DNA of 39,756 nucleotides from Caballeronia megalochromosomata (GTDB lineage: Bacteria > Pseudomonadota > Gammaproteobacteria > Burkholderiales > Burkholderiaceae): NCBI GenBank assembly GCA_001580565.1, contig LRBF01000231.1, positions 1 to 39,756 of the forward strand, read 5' to 3'. Shown here piece after piece: positions 17,214 through 25,143 of this stretch. A program made the position numbers and the translations under genes. Positions within the stretch are counted from its first letter, which is position 1. Every line of letters starts with the position of its first letter. Below the pieces are notes generated by a model. That model did no database searches, had not been told where the DNA came from, and was given only the letters and a program-made list of their open reading frames with translations.

Positions 17214-18305
17214 ATGATCTTCGAACGCTCCCTGCAGCGCGAACTCGCGTATACGGCCGGTGCCGTGTTCATGGTGCTGCTTACGATCATGCTCACGACG
17301 ATGATGATCCGCATCGTCGGCTTCGCGGCGCAAGGTCAGATCGACCCGAAAGACGTCGTCGTGCTGATCGGGCTCACCGTCATCGGCTATCTCGCGGTCA
17401 TGCTGATCGTGACGCTGTTCGTCTCGATTCTCTTCGTGCTCACGCGCTGGTATCGCGACTCGGAAATGGTCGTGTGGCTCGCCTCGGGCGTGAGTCAGAC
17501 ACAGCTCATCAAGCCGATCGCCGTGTTCTCCACGCCGATCATCATCCTCATCGTCTTCTTCGCGTTCGTCGGCTGGCCGTGGTCGAACCAGCAGAGCAAG
17601 CTCATCAAGCAGCGCTTTCAGCAGCGCGATGAAGTGTCGCTGCTCGCGCCCGGGCAGTTCCGCGAATCGCCGTCGAGCAATCGTGTGTTCTTCATCGAGA
17701 AGATGTCGCCGGATCAGGGGCACGTCGAGAACGTGTTCGTCACGAGCACGGAAGGCGGCAAGGTCAACGTGATCGTCTCGAAGAACGGGCACACCGAAAC
17801 GCGCCCCGACGGCGACCGCTTCATCGTGCTGGACAACGGCCGCCGTTACGATGGCGAGCCCGGCCAGCCGAACTTCCGCATCATGGAGTTCGAGCGGTAT
17901 GGTGTGAAGATAATGAGTCACCAGGTCGTGAATACGCCGACCACGACGGGCATCTCCACGCCGGATCTGCTCGCCAATCCGACCAAGGAGAATCTCGCGG
18001 AGTTCGCGTGGCGCGTAGGCTTGCCGCTCATCGCCGTCAATCTCATGTTGCTCGCCATTCCACTTTCGTATCAGAACCCGCGGCGCAGCCGCACGATCAA
18101 TCTCGTGATGGCCGTGCTGATCTATCTCACCTATTCGAACCTGCTGAACGTCGTGCAGTCGTGGATCGAGCAGGGCAAGCTGTCGTTCGGCGTGGGTCTC
18201 GTCGGGCTGCACATCGTCGTGGGAGCGCTCGTCGCGTTCATCTTCTGGCTGCGGATCCGTAACCGGCCGCTCTTCAGGCTTCCGTCGCTGTCGAAGGGGG
18301 CCTGA
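17214..18305 (+). CDS. lptF: LPS export ABC transporter permease LptF
   Basis: A 363-residue inner-membrane permease of the YjgP/YjgQ family. It starts MIFERSLQRELAYTAGAVFMVLL, typical of LptF, with three membrane helices before and three after a periplasmic beta-jellyroll region of about 170 residues. The segment DSEMVVWLASGVSQ, which forms the coupling contact with the ATPase LptB, is present. LptF and LptG form the channel that extracts lipopolysaccharide from the inner membrane. A very long upstream open frame is only the pepA gene read antisense. lptG begins four bases after the stop. The ATPase LptB is not in this window. Confidence 0.95.
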   Translation: MIFERSLQRELAYTAGAVFMVLLTIMLTTMMIRIVGFAAQGQIDPKDVVVLIGLTVIGYLAVMLIVTLFVSILFVLTRWYRDSEMVVWLASGVSQTQLIKPIAVFSTPIIILIVFFAFVGWPWSNQQSKLIKQRFQQRDEVSLLAPGQFRESPSSNRVFFIEKMSPDQGHVENVFVTSTEGGKVNVIVSKNGHTETRPDGDRFIVLDNGRRYDGEPGQPNFRIMEFERYGVKIMSHQVVNTPTTTGISTPDLLANPTKENLAEFAWRVGLPLIAVNLMLLAIPLSYQNPRRSRTINLVMAVLIYLTYSNLLNVVQSWIEQGKLSFGVGLVGLHIVVGALVAFIFWLRIRNRPLFRLPSLSKGA

Positions 18306-18309
18306 CGTA

Positions 18310-19458
18310 ATGCGCATTTACGAACGATACTTCGCGCGCCAGATCTATCTCGCGTTCATCTTCATCCTGTTCGCGTTCTCGGGTCTGTTCTTCTTCTTCG
18401 ACCTGATCAACGAACTGAACACGGTCGGGCACGGCAACTACAAGTTCACGCTCGCGGTGCTGCGCGTCGCGCTGCAGACGCCTTCGCGCTTCTACGAGAT
18501 CATCCCCGTCGCCGCGCTCATTTCGGCCATCTACGTGTTCGCGCAAATGGCGGCGGCATCCGAGTTCACGATCTTTCGCGTGTCGGGTCTCTCGACCGGC
18601 GCCGCGCTGCGCTCGCTGCTGAAGATCGGCGTTCCGATCGTGCTCATCACGTATCTCATCGGCGAAGTGGTCGGGCCGTACACGGACCAGTTGTCCGAGC
18701 GCGTGCGGCTGGAGGCGCTCGGGTCGTCGGTGTCGTCGAATTTTCAGTCGGGCGTATGGGTGAAGGACACGTTGACGGCGAAGGAGAACGGCGAGCAGGT
18801 CACGCGCTTCGTCAATGTCGGCACGCTGAATCCCGACACGACGATCGCCAATGTGCGCATCTACGAGTTCGACTCGAAATTCCGGCTGACGAACGTGCGC
18901 ATCGCGAAGAGCGGCGTGTACCAGCCGCCGGGACACTGGAAGCTCACTGGCGTCACCGACACGCAGTTGAGCGATGCTGCGCCGCAGCCCGTCAATCCCG
19001 GCGACACGCTGAACCCGGTCTACCGCGCGACGCAAACCGCGTTGCCCGAATATTCGTTGCGCTCGGAGCTGACGCCGCAGATTCTTTCGGTGCTGCTGGT
19101 GTCGCCGGACCGTATGTCGATGTTCAATCTGTTCCGCTATATCCAGCATCTGACCGAGAATCATCAGGATACGCAGCGGTATCAGATCGCGTTCTGGCGC
19201 AAGATTCTCTATCCGTTCGCGGTGTTCGTGATGCTGATTCTGTCGCTGCCGTTCGCGTATCTGCATACGCGCGCGGGCGTGGTCGGCATGAAGGTATTCG
19301 GCGGCATCATGATCGGGATGAGCTTCCAGCTGGTCAACACGCTGTTCTCGCATATCGGCAACCTGAATACGTGGCCCGCGCCGATCACCGCGGCGGCGCC
19401 CGCCCTCGCCTATCTGGTGATCGGCCTGATCGGGCTGAAGTGGGTGGAGCGGCACTGA
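18310..19458 (+). CDS. lptG: LPS export ABC transporter permease LptG
   Basis: A 382-residue partner of LptF with the same layout: N-terminal membrane helices (IYLAFIFILFAFSGLFFFFDL first), a large periplasmic domain and three C-terminal helices. ASEFTIFRVSGLS is the coupling segment. It is slightly longer than E. coli LptG (about 360 residues), and the extra length lies in the periplasmic part. It lies four bases from lptF, so translation is probably coupled. It acts in the LptB2FGC complex in the inner membrane. Confidence 0.95.
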   Translation: MRIYERYFARQIYLAFIFILFAFSGLFFFFDLINELNTVGHGNYKFTLAVLRVALQTPSRFYEIIPVAALISAIYVFAQMAAASEFTIFRVSGLSTGAALRSLLKIGVPIVLITYLIGEVVGPYTDQLSERVRLEALGSSVSSNFQSGVWVKDTLTAKENGEQVTRFVNVGTLNPDTTIANVRIYEFDSKFRLTNVRIAKSGVYQPPGHWKLTGVTDTQLSDAAPQPVNPGDTLNPVYRATQTALPEYSLRSELTPQILSVLLVSPDRMSMFNLFRYIQHLTENHQDTQRYQIAFWRKILYPFAVFVMLILSLPFAYLHTRAGVVGMKVFGGIMIGMSFQLVNTLFSHIGNLNTWPAPITAAAPALAYLVIGLIGLKWVERH

Positions 19459-19480
19459 CGTTTCCTGACAGGAGCGCGTG

Positions 19481-19849
19481 ATGAAGAAGCACGGCATCAT
19501 CCTGTTCGGCCACGGCGCACGCGATCCGCGCTGGGCCGAGCCGTTCGAGCGGCTTGCGCTGAAGCTGCGGGCGTCGAGAAGTGATCCGGTGTCGCTCGCG
19601 TTTCTCGAACTGATGTCGCCGGATTTGCCTGCTGCGGTCGCCCAGCAAGCCGCCGATGGTTGCGACGCGATTACAGTCGTGCCCGTGTTCTTCGGGCAAG
19701 GCGGGCATGTGAGGAAGGATTTGCCGGAGATCGTCGATCAGTGTCGGGCCGCGCATCCGGGTGTGGCTATTTCGTGCGCGACCGCAGTCGGGGAGGATGA
19801 TGCGGTGCTGGAGGCGGTGAAGGCGTATTGTTTGCGGCAAGTGGGCTGA
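19481..19849 (+). CDS. Small CbiX-type sirohydrochlorin chelatase
   Basis: A 122-residue protein of the short CbiX (CbiXS/SirB) family that inserts cobalt or iron into sirohydrochlorin. The two metal-binding and catalytic histidines of the family are visible as H11 in LFGHGARDP and H76 in GQGGHVRKDLP. AGGAG at 19470-19474 favours the ATG at 19481 over the GTG just before it. It follows lptG by 22 bases and may be co-transcribed. Which metal it uses cannot be read from the sequence. Iron would give siroheme for the CysI encoded nearby, and cobalt would feed corrinoid synthesis. Confidence 0.88.
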   Translation: MKKHGIILFGHGARDPRWAEPFERLALKLRASRSDPVSLAFLELMSPDLPAAVAQQAADGCDAITVVPVFFGQGGHVRKDLPEIVDQCRAAHPGVAISCATAVGEDDAVLEAVKAYCLRQVG

Positions 19850-19916
19850 CAGAGCCGATCGGTCCGCGCGTTGGCCATTCGGCCGAATTCCAGCACACGA
19901 AAACACGAGCTATACT

Positions 19917-19938
19917 GGATATACACTTTAGTATATCC
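19917..19938 (+). promoter_or_regulatory. Candidate autoregulatory operator of the toxin-antitoxin pair
   Basis: GGATATAC-ACTTTA-GTATATCC is a perfect 8-bp inverted repeat with a 6-base spacer, and its right arm ends at the base before the antitoxin ATG (19939). A TATACT box at 19911-19916 lies directly before it as a possible -10 element. MazE/AbrB antitoxins commonly bind such palindromes together with the toxin, so I infer an operator. No -35 box was clear. Confidence 0.65.
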
Positions 19939-20196
19939 ATGGGGCTCAAGGTGAACTTGCTCATTTCCAAGTGGGGCAACAGCCTCGCTGTGCGTCTTCC
20001 GGCCGAATACCTTCGACATACCGGACTTTCAGAGGGCGATCAGGTCCAGGCCAGTCTCACAGTCGACGGCGGAATCTGTCTTCGTCCGGCCAAATGGGAC
20101 CGTCGGGCGTTCGTCGCGGAACTTGCCGAGACGCGCGACGCCATGCCGATGACAGAATCGGTGATCGAAGAACTCCGACGTGGGGCGCGTTACTGA
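19939..20196 (+). CDS. AbrB/MazE-type antitoxin
   Basis: An 85-residue protein with an N-terminal swapped-hairpin AbrB/MazE DNA-binding domain: LLISKWGNSLAVRLPAEYLRHTGLSEGDQV. The C-terminal part (RRAFVAELAETRDAMPMTESV) should wrap the toxin. There is no Shine-Dalgarno before ATG 19939, and the -10 box lies 23 bases upstream, so the message could be nearly leaderless. A GTG at 19951 is an alternative start. Its stop overlaps the toxin start by one base (TGATG). It inhibits the PIN toxin and represses the operon by family analogy. Confidence 0.88.
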   Translation: MGLKVNLLISKWGNSLAVRLPAEYLRHTGLSEGDQVQASLTVDGGICLRPAKWDRRAFVAELAETRDAMPMTESVIEELRRGARY

Positions 20197-20618
20197 TGGT
20201 CTACGTCGATACGAGCGTCCTCGTCGCGTTGTGCGTGCGAGAACGAATGACTGCAGCCGTGTCGCAATGGTATGCGTCGGTCAAGGACGATCTGATTTCC
20301 GGAGCCTGGTGCGTGACGGAGTTCGCCAGTGCGCTCGGCATCAAACGGCGAACAGGACAGTTGACCGAAGAGCAATCGGCTTTTGCCTGGCGTAGTTTCG
20401 AACGAATGTGCGCGAGCGACCTGCAACTGACGCCGATCGAGCCGCCGGTCTTCCATCAGGCCGCCGTACTCACGCTCGATGCGTCGAGCGGACTCCGGGC
20501 CGGCGATGCGCTTCATCTTGCGACGGCGCTTGATTGCAAGGCCAGAACGATCGCAACGCTGGATGCCGTCCTGGCGAACAATTCAAAGAAGAAGAAGCTC
20601 AGGCCGGTTGAGTTTTGA
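20196..20618 (+). CDS. PIN domain toxin (VapC-like ribonuclease)
   Basis: A 140-residue PIN domain protein. The four acidic residues of the Mg-dependent nuclease site are visible: D5 in VYVDTSVLVAL, E42 in CVTEFASALG, D104 in LRAGDALHLATAL and D123 in TLDAVL. The family cleaves RNA, often tRNA or rRNA. It overlaps the antitoxin by one base. The pair joins a MazE-type antitoxin with a PIN toxin, a known combination. The two genes lie between cbiX and cobA as a probable insertion. The C terminus is Lys-rich (SKKKKLRP). Confidence 0.9.
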   Translation: MVYVDTSVLVALCVRERMTAAVSQWYASVKDDLISGAWCVTEFASALGIKRRTGQLTEEQSAFAWRSFERMCASDLQLTPIEPPVFHQAAVLTLDASSGLRAGDALHLATALDCKARTIATLDAVLANNSKKKKLRPVEF

Positions 20619-20624
20619 GCCAAC

Positions 20625-20667
20625 GGATAAACAAAAAGCGCACCACCAGTGCGCTTTTTGTTTATCC
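20625..20667. terminator. Bidirectional terminator between toxin gene and cobA
   Basis: A perfect 19-bp inverted repeat with a CACCA loop (arms begin GGATAAACAAAAAGCGCAC). Each strand shows a GCGCAC/GTGCGC stem followed by TTTTTG TTT, so it can end transcription from both sides. It lies between the convergent toxin and cobA genes. Confidence 0.93.
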
Positions 20668-20683
20668 GCCGACTCAACCGCCA

Positions 20684-21448
20684 TCAAGCCGCCGCCTGCA
20701 TCCCCTTCAAATGCACCTTCGGCTTGGCCGACGCCCGATCGCGAAACGCCTCGCCGATCATCAGCAAACTCGGCTGCGACGGATCCAGCCATTCCTGCGC
20801 CTCACCCAGCGCCATGCGCGCCAGCGTCAATGTCAGCGTGCGCTCGCGCGGCGTGCTGCACGCCTCGACGATCGCCACCGGCGTCGAACCCGGACGGCCC
20901 GCATCGATGAGTTGCTGCGCGATATCCGGCGCGCTGTCACGGCCCATGTAGAACACGAGCGAATCGGCCTTGGCCTGCTCGCGGATCTCGTCGCTGTCGG
21001 CGGCGCGCGAGTGCGTCGCCAGTGCGACGCTGCGCGCCACGCCGCGCAAGGTCAGCGAGCGCTTGAGCGTCGCGGCGCTCGCGAGGGCCGCCGTGATGCC
21101 CGGCACCACTTCGAACTCGATGCCCGCCGCTTCGAGCGCGCGCATTTCCTCGTCGGCGCGGCCAAAGAGCATCGGATCGCCGCCCTTCAGACGCACGACC
21201 AGGCCATGCTCCAGCGCCGCATCGACGATCTGCTTGTTGATGAAGTGCTGGGCCGTCGAACGCTGTCCACAGCGCTTGCCGACCGCAATCTTCTTCGCGT
21301 TCGGCGCGTAATCGAGCATCGCCGGTTCAATCAGCGCGTCGTGCAGCACGACATCGGCCTGTTCGAGCAAACGCATGCCGCGCACGGTGATGAGATCCGC
21401 CGCGCCCGGACCCGCTCCGATCAGATAGACCTTACCCATAGCTTTCAT
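20684..21448 (-). CDS. cobA: Uroporphyrinogen-III C-methyltransferase CobA (SUMT)
   Basis: A 254-residue SAM-dependent enzyme that turns uroporphyrinogen III into precorrin-2, the shared precursor of siroheme and corrinoids. It has VYLIGAGPGAADLITVRG at the start, VVRLKGGDPMLFGR in the middle, and FEVVPGITAALASA afterwards, all family signatures. Either ATG at 21448 or the one at 21439 (MGKVYLIG) can be the start. It is the stand-alone SUMT type, not the CysG fusion. It begins 25 bases after cysN and so ends the sulfate operon, where siroheme for CysI is needed. Confidence 0.95.
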   Translation of the reverse strand: MKAMGKVYLIGAGPGAADLITVRGMRLLEQADVVLHDALIEPAMLDYAPNAKKIAVGKRCGQRSTAQHFINKQIVDAALEHGLVVRLKGGDPMLFGRADEEMRALEAAGIEFEVVPGITAALASAATLKRSLTLRGVARSVALATHSRAADSDEIREQAKADSLVFYMGRDSAPDIAQQLIDAGRPGSTPVAIVEACSTPRERTLTLTLARMALGEAQEWLDPSQPSLLMIGEAFRDRASAKPKVHLKGMQAAA

Positions 21449-21473
21449 CGATCAACTCACGCGCTCAGATGGC

Positions 21474-22787
21474 TCATGCAGAGATTGCACGAATCATACC
21501 GGCCGCGACCGTGTGATGCGTCGCCTCGTCGATCAATACGAACGCGCCGGTGCCCTGATGCGTATCGTACTCGTCCGCGACGATCGGCTTTTGCAGCGTG
21601 AGCGCGACGCGGCCGATATCGTTCATGGCGAGCGTGGTCCGATCGACCGAATGCGACAGCGTATGCACGTCCAGCACCTGCTTCACCGCGCCGATGCGCG
21701 CGAACACCGTGTTGGTCGTCTGCTTCAGCAGATACTTGCGCTGCGGCGAGAGCGGCTCTTCGTCGAACCAGCAAATGTCCGCTTCGAGCTTCTTGGTGGG
21801 CTCGACCTTCTGCGATGCCGGCACGAAGGTATCGCCGCGCGAGACGTCGACGTCTTCGGTCAGGCGAATCGTCACCGTCTGGCCCGCGAACGCGCGATCC
21901 ACCGGCGCGACGCCTCCCGGCACCGGCGCGATGATCTCGGCGACGGTCGCTTCACGACTGGCCGGCAGCACGAGAATGGAATCGCCGACGCGCACTTCGC
22001 CCGCTTCCACGCGGCCCATGTAGCCGCGGAAGTCGTCGGCTTGCGAGCCGTCCTGACGCGCGACCCACTGAACCGGGAAACGCAGCGCCTGATCGTTCGG
22101 CTGCGCAACCGGCAGCGACTCGAGCAGATCGAGCAGCGGCTCGCCCGCGTACCACGGCATGCGCTCGCTCGCGGTCACGATGTTGTCGCCCTTCAGCGCC
22201 GATACCGGCACGAAGCGCACGTTCGACAGACCGAGCTGATGCGCGAGCGTGACGTACGCATCGCGAATCTCGTTGAAGCGCGCTTCGCTGTAATCGACCA
22301 GATCCATCTTGTTGATCGCGACGATCGCGTGCTGCAGGCCGAGCAGCTTGACGATCGCGCTGTGGCGCTTGGTCTGCGGCAGCAGTTGCGCGACGCCGTT
22401 GTCGAAGGTGACGCGCGTGGCGTCGACGAGAATGATCGCGGCATGCGCCGTCGATGCGCCCGTCACCATGTTGCGCGTGTACTGCTCGTGGCCCGGTGTA
22501 TCGGCGATGATGAACTTGCGCTTGGCGGTCGCGAAGTAGCGGTACGCAACGTCGATCGTGATGCCCTGCTCGCGCTCGGCTTCGAGGCCGTCCGTCAGCA
22601 GCGACAGATCGATTTCATCGCCGACCGTGCGCTTGTTCTTCGCGCGGGAAATCGCGGACAACTGGTCCGACAGCACAGCCTTGCTGTCGTACAGCAGACG
22701 GCCGATCAGCGTGCTCTTGCCGTCGTCGACGCTGCCCGCCGTGATGAAGCGCAACACGCCCAGGTCTTCAGCTTGATAAATGCTCAT
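21474..22787 (-). CDS. cysN: Sulfate adenylyltransferase subunit 1 (GTPase) CysN
   Basis: A 437-residue elongation-factor-like GTPase that drives sulfate activation by CysD. The P-loop GSVDDGKST is at residues 18-26, DTPGHEQY forms the G3 region, and NKMD the G4 region. Three beta-barrel-like domains follow. There is no C-terminal APS kinase domain, unlike the NodQ type. The gene follows cysD by 28 bases. CysD and CysN together make adenylyl sulfate (APS) from sulfate and ATP in the cytoplasm. Confidence 0.95.
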   Translation of the reverse strand: MSIYQAEDLGVLRFITAGSVDDGKSTLIGRLLYDSKAVLSDQLSAISRAKNKRTVGDEIDLSLLTDGLEAEREQGITIDVAYRYFATAKRKFIIADTPGHEQYTRNMVTGASTAHAAIILVDATRVTFDNGVAQLLPQTKRHSAIVKLLGLQHAIVAINKMDLVDYSEARFNEIRDAYVTLAHQLGLSNVRFVPVSALKGDNIVTASERMPWYAGEPLLDLLESLPVAQPNDQALRFPVQWVARQDGSQADDFRGYMGRVEAGEVRVGDSILVLPASREATVAEIIAPVPGGVAPVDRAFAGQTVTIRLTEDVDVSRGDTFVPASQKVEPTKKLEADICWFDEEPLSPQRKYLLKQTTNTVFARIGAVKQVLDVHTLSHSVDRTTLAMNDIGRVALTLQKPIVADEYDTHQGTGAFVLIDEATHHTVAAGMIRAISA

Positions 22788-22815
22788 GATTCTTTCGTTC
22801 CTCGGGGCGTGTGGC

Positions 22816-23778
22816 TTAGAAATAACCTTGTTTCTTGCGCTGTTCCATCGCGGCTTCGGATGCCTGATCGTCCATTCGCGTCGCGCCGCGTTCCGTGATT
22901 TCCGTCACGGCCGTTTCGGCGATGATCTTCTCGACATCGTCGGCATCGCTCGCGACCGGGCACGTGCAGCTGATATCGCCGACGGTCCGGAAACGCACTT
23001 GCGCCACTTCCGACGTTTCGCCCTCGCGCAGCGGCGTGAGCGGCGTGAGCGGCACGAGCAGACCGTTGCGGCGGATGATTTCACGATCATGCGCGTAGTA
23101 GATCGACGGCAGTTCGAGCTTCTCGCGAGCGATGTATTGCCACACGTCCAGTTCGGTCCAGTTCGATATCGGGAACACACGCAGATGCTCGCCCGCATGC
23201 AGACGCGCGTTATAGATGCTCCACAGTTCCGGACGCTGCGCCTTCGGGTCCCACTGGCCGAATTCGTCGCGGAACGAGAAGATGCGCTCCTTCGCGCGGG
23301 CCTTCTCTTCGTCGCGGCGCGCACCGCCGATCATCGCCGTATAGCCGTATTCCTCGATGGTTTCGAGCAGCGTCACTGCTTGCGCGGCGTTGCGTGAATC
23401 CGTCTCGCGACGCAGGCGCACGGTGCCCTTCTTGATCGAATCCTCGACATGACCGACGACCAGTTCCGCGCCGATTTCCGCCGCGCGACGATCGCGGAAG
23501 TCGATCACTTCCTGGAAGTTGTGACCCGTGTCGATGTGAACCAGCGGGAACGGCAACTGGGTCTTGCGGCCCGCGCCGAGGCCGAACGCCTTGAGCGCGA
23601 GATGCAGCACGACGACCGAATCCTTGCCGCCCGAGAACAGGAGCGCGGGCTTGCTGCATTCCGCGACGAGTTCGCGAATGATGTGGATCGACTCGGCTTC
23701 GAGCCAATCCAGGTGATCCATGCGAGTCGCCTTGTTGGCGATCGGTGCGGTGACGGTTGAGTCGAGCGTCGTGCTCAT
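22816..23778 (-). CDS. cysD: Sulfate adenylyltransferase subunit 2 CysD
   Basis: A 320-residue ATP pyrophosphatase-family subunit. The PP-loop SGGKDS is at residues 49-54, and HIDTGHNFQEVIDFRD, a typical CysD segment, follows. The C terminus is QRKKQGYF. Length is close to E. coli CysD (about 302) with a slightly longer N terminus. It adenylylates sulfate together with CysN. It lies 89 bases after cysH and 28 before cysN within the same operon. Confidence 0.95.
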   Translation of the reverse strand: MSTTLDSTVTAPIANKATRMDHLDWLEAESIHIIRELVAECSKPALLFSGGKDSVVVLHLALKAFGLGAGRKTQLPFPLVHIDTGHNFQEVIDFRDRRAAEIGAELVVGHVEDSIKKGTVRLRRETDSRNAAQAVTLLETIEEYGYTAMIGGARRDEEKARAKERIFSFRDEFGQWDPKAQRPELWSIYNARLHAGEHLRVFPISNWTELDVWQYIAREKLELPSIYYAHDREIIRRNGLLVPLTPLTPLREGETSEVAQVRFRTVGDISCTCPVASDADDVEKIIAETAVTEITERGATRMDDQASEAAMEQRKKQGYF

Positions 23779-23867
23779 GTTCGTCGATCCTTTTTTATGC
23801 AGCGTCAGGCAATTTCCACTGCGACGATGCGTTCAATGACAGGGTTTGGTGCGGCGTCTTGCGCGCC

Positions 23868-24590
23868 TTAAATCGTCGAGCTCGGTGCTTCTTCGACGAT
23901 CTTGATGTTCGTGATGTGCAGGCCGCATTCCTTCGTATCGCGCGATTCCCACCACCAGCGGCCCGCCCGGCTGTCCTCGCCAGGGCGCACGGCGCGCGTG
24001 CAGGGCTCGCAGCCGATGCTCGGATAGCCGCGCGCATGCAGCGGATTCACGGGCACATCGAAAGCCTTCAGGTAGTCCCAGACATCGCTCTCGTTCCAGT
24101 CCGCGAGCGGATTGAACTTCGCGATGCCGCGCGGCGCGTCGTGCTCTTCCTCGTGCAGCTCGGCGCGCGTCACCGATTGCTCGCGACGCTGTCCCGTGAC
24201 CCACGCAGACACATCCGACAGCGCGCGATTGAGCGGCTCGACCTTGCGGATATGGCAGCAGCTCTTGCGCAAATCAATGCTTTCGTAGAACGCGTTCAGC
24301 CCGTGATCGCGCACGTAGGCATCGACCGCGTCCTGCTGCGGATGGAACTGCTCGATGTCGTAGCCGTAGCGTTCCTTCACGGCGTCGAGCATGCCGAGCG
24401 TTTCCGCGTGCAGGCGGCCCGTGTTCAAGGAGAAGATGCCGATCTTCACACCGCGCGAAAGAATGGCGTGCGTGAGCACCATGTCTTCGGCGGCGAGGCT
24501 GCTGGCTAGCTTGACGCGCTCGTGACGCGCCGCGATCGAATCGAGCAGCGCATCCAGACGTTCAACCTTGGCTTGCAATTCAGGCGTCAT
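23868..24590 (-). CDS. cysH: Assimilatory APS reductase (CysH family)
   Basis: A 240-residue reductase. Besides the C-terminal nucleophile C222 in KECGLH it has two Cys pairs, C111-C112 (KSCCHIRK) and C194/C197 (GCEPCTR), which bind a 4Fe-4S cluster in APS reductases and are absent from E. coli PAPS reductase. It should reduce APS directly to sulfite. The lack of a cysC gene in the operon agrees. The start lies 3 bases after the DUF934 gene stop. Annotation pipelines often name it phosphoadenylyl-sulfate reductase. Confidence 0.94.
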   Translation of the reverse strand: MTPELQAKVERLDALLDSIAARHERVKLASSLAAEDMVLTHAILSRGVKIGIFSLNTGRLHAETLGMLDAVKERYGYDIEQFHPQQDAVDAYVRDHGLNAFYESIDLRKSCCHIRKVEPLNRALSDVSAWVTGQRREQSVTRAELHEEEHDAPRGIAKFNPLADWNESDVWDYLKAFDVPVNPLHARGYPSIGCEPCTRAVRPGEDSRAGRWWWESRDTKECGLHITNIKIVEEAPSSTI

Positions 24591-24593
24591 ACA

Positions 24594-25133
24594 TCAGGCT
24601 CCGAGCGATGCAACGAGCGCCGCGCGACGGCGGAACAGCGGTTCGAGATTGTCGGTCGCGCCCTGATACAGCTCGGTGAACTCGTTGAACGCGTTGAGCG
24701 CGTCGTTGATGTCCTTGTCCGCGCGCACCGCAAACGCATCGAAGCCGCAGCGCGAATGGAACAGCACCTGATCGCGCAGCACGTCGCCGATCGCACGCAG
24801 TTCACCCGTCCACTGATACCGCTCGCGCAGCAGGCGGCCGATGGAGAAGCCGCGGCCATCGCGGAACACCGGGAAGTCGACCGCGATCACGGCAAGCTGA
24901 TCGAAGTCCGGCGCGAGGTCGGCGGGTTCGTCGTCCGGCGCGAGCCACACGCCGATGTCTTCCTTCGCGCGCGATGCGACGATCGCCGCCTTGTGTTCCT
25001 TCCACAACGCGAACGGCACGATGACCTTGCCTTCGGGCAATGCATCGAAGGCGGGCAGTGCGCCGTCTTCGGCGGCACGTACGACGGTGAAATGGTCTTC
25101 GACGACCGCGCGGTTCTTGATAATCAACGTCAT
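24594..25133 (-). CDS. DUF934 family protein of the sulfite reductase operon
   Basis: A 179-residue cytoplasmic protein with the DUF934 sequence, for example DDEPADLAPDFDQLAVIAVDFPVFRDGRGFSIGRLLRERY (read in parts). It lies between cysI and cysH with gaps of 10 and 3 bases, the usual place in beta-proteobacteria. The reaction is not established to my knowledge. A role in supplying electrons or in assembling the sulfite reductase is a guess from position. Some pipelines label it as an oxidoreductase without evidence visible here. Confidence 0.9.
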   Translation of the reverse strand: MTLIIKNRAVVEDHFTVVRAAEDGALPAFDALPEGKVIVPFALWKEHKAAIVASRAKEDIGVWLAPDDEPADLAPDFDQLAVIAVDFPVFRDGRGFSIGRLLRERYQWTGELRAIGDVLRDQVLFHSRCGFDAFAVRADKDINDALNAFNEFTELYQGATDNLEPLFRRRAALVASLGA

Positions 25134-25143
25134 TTGAAAATCC

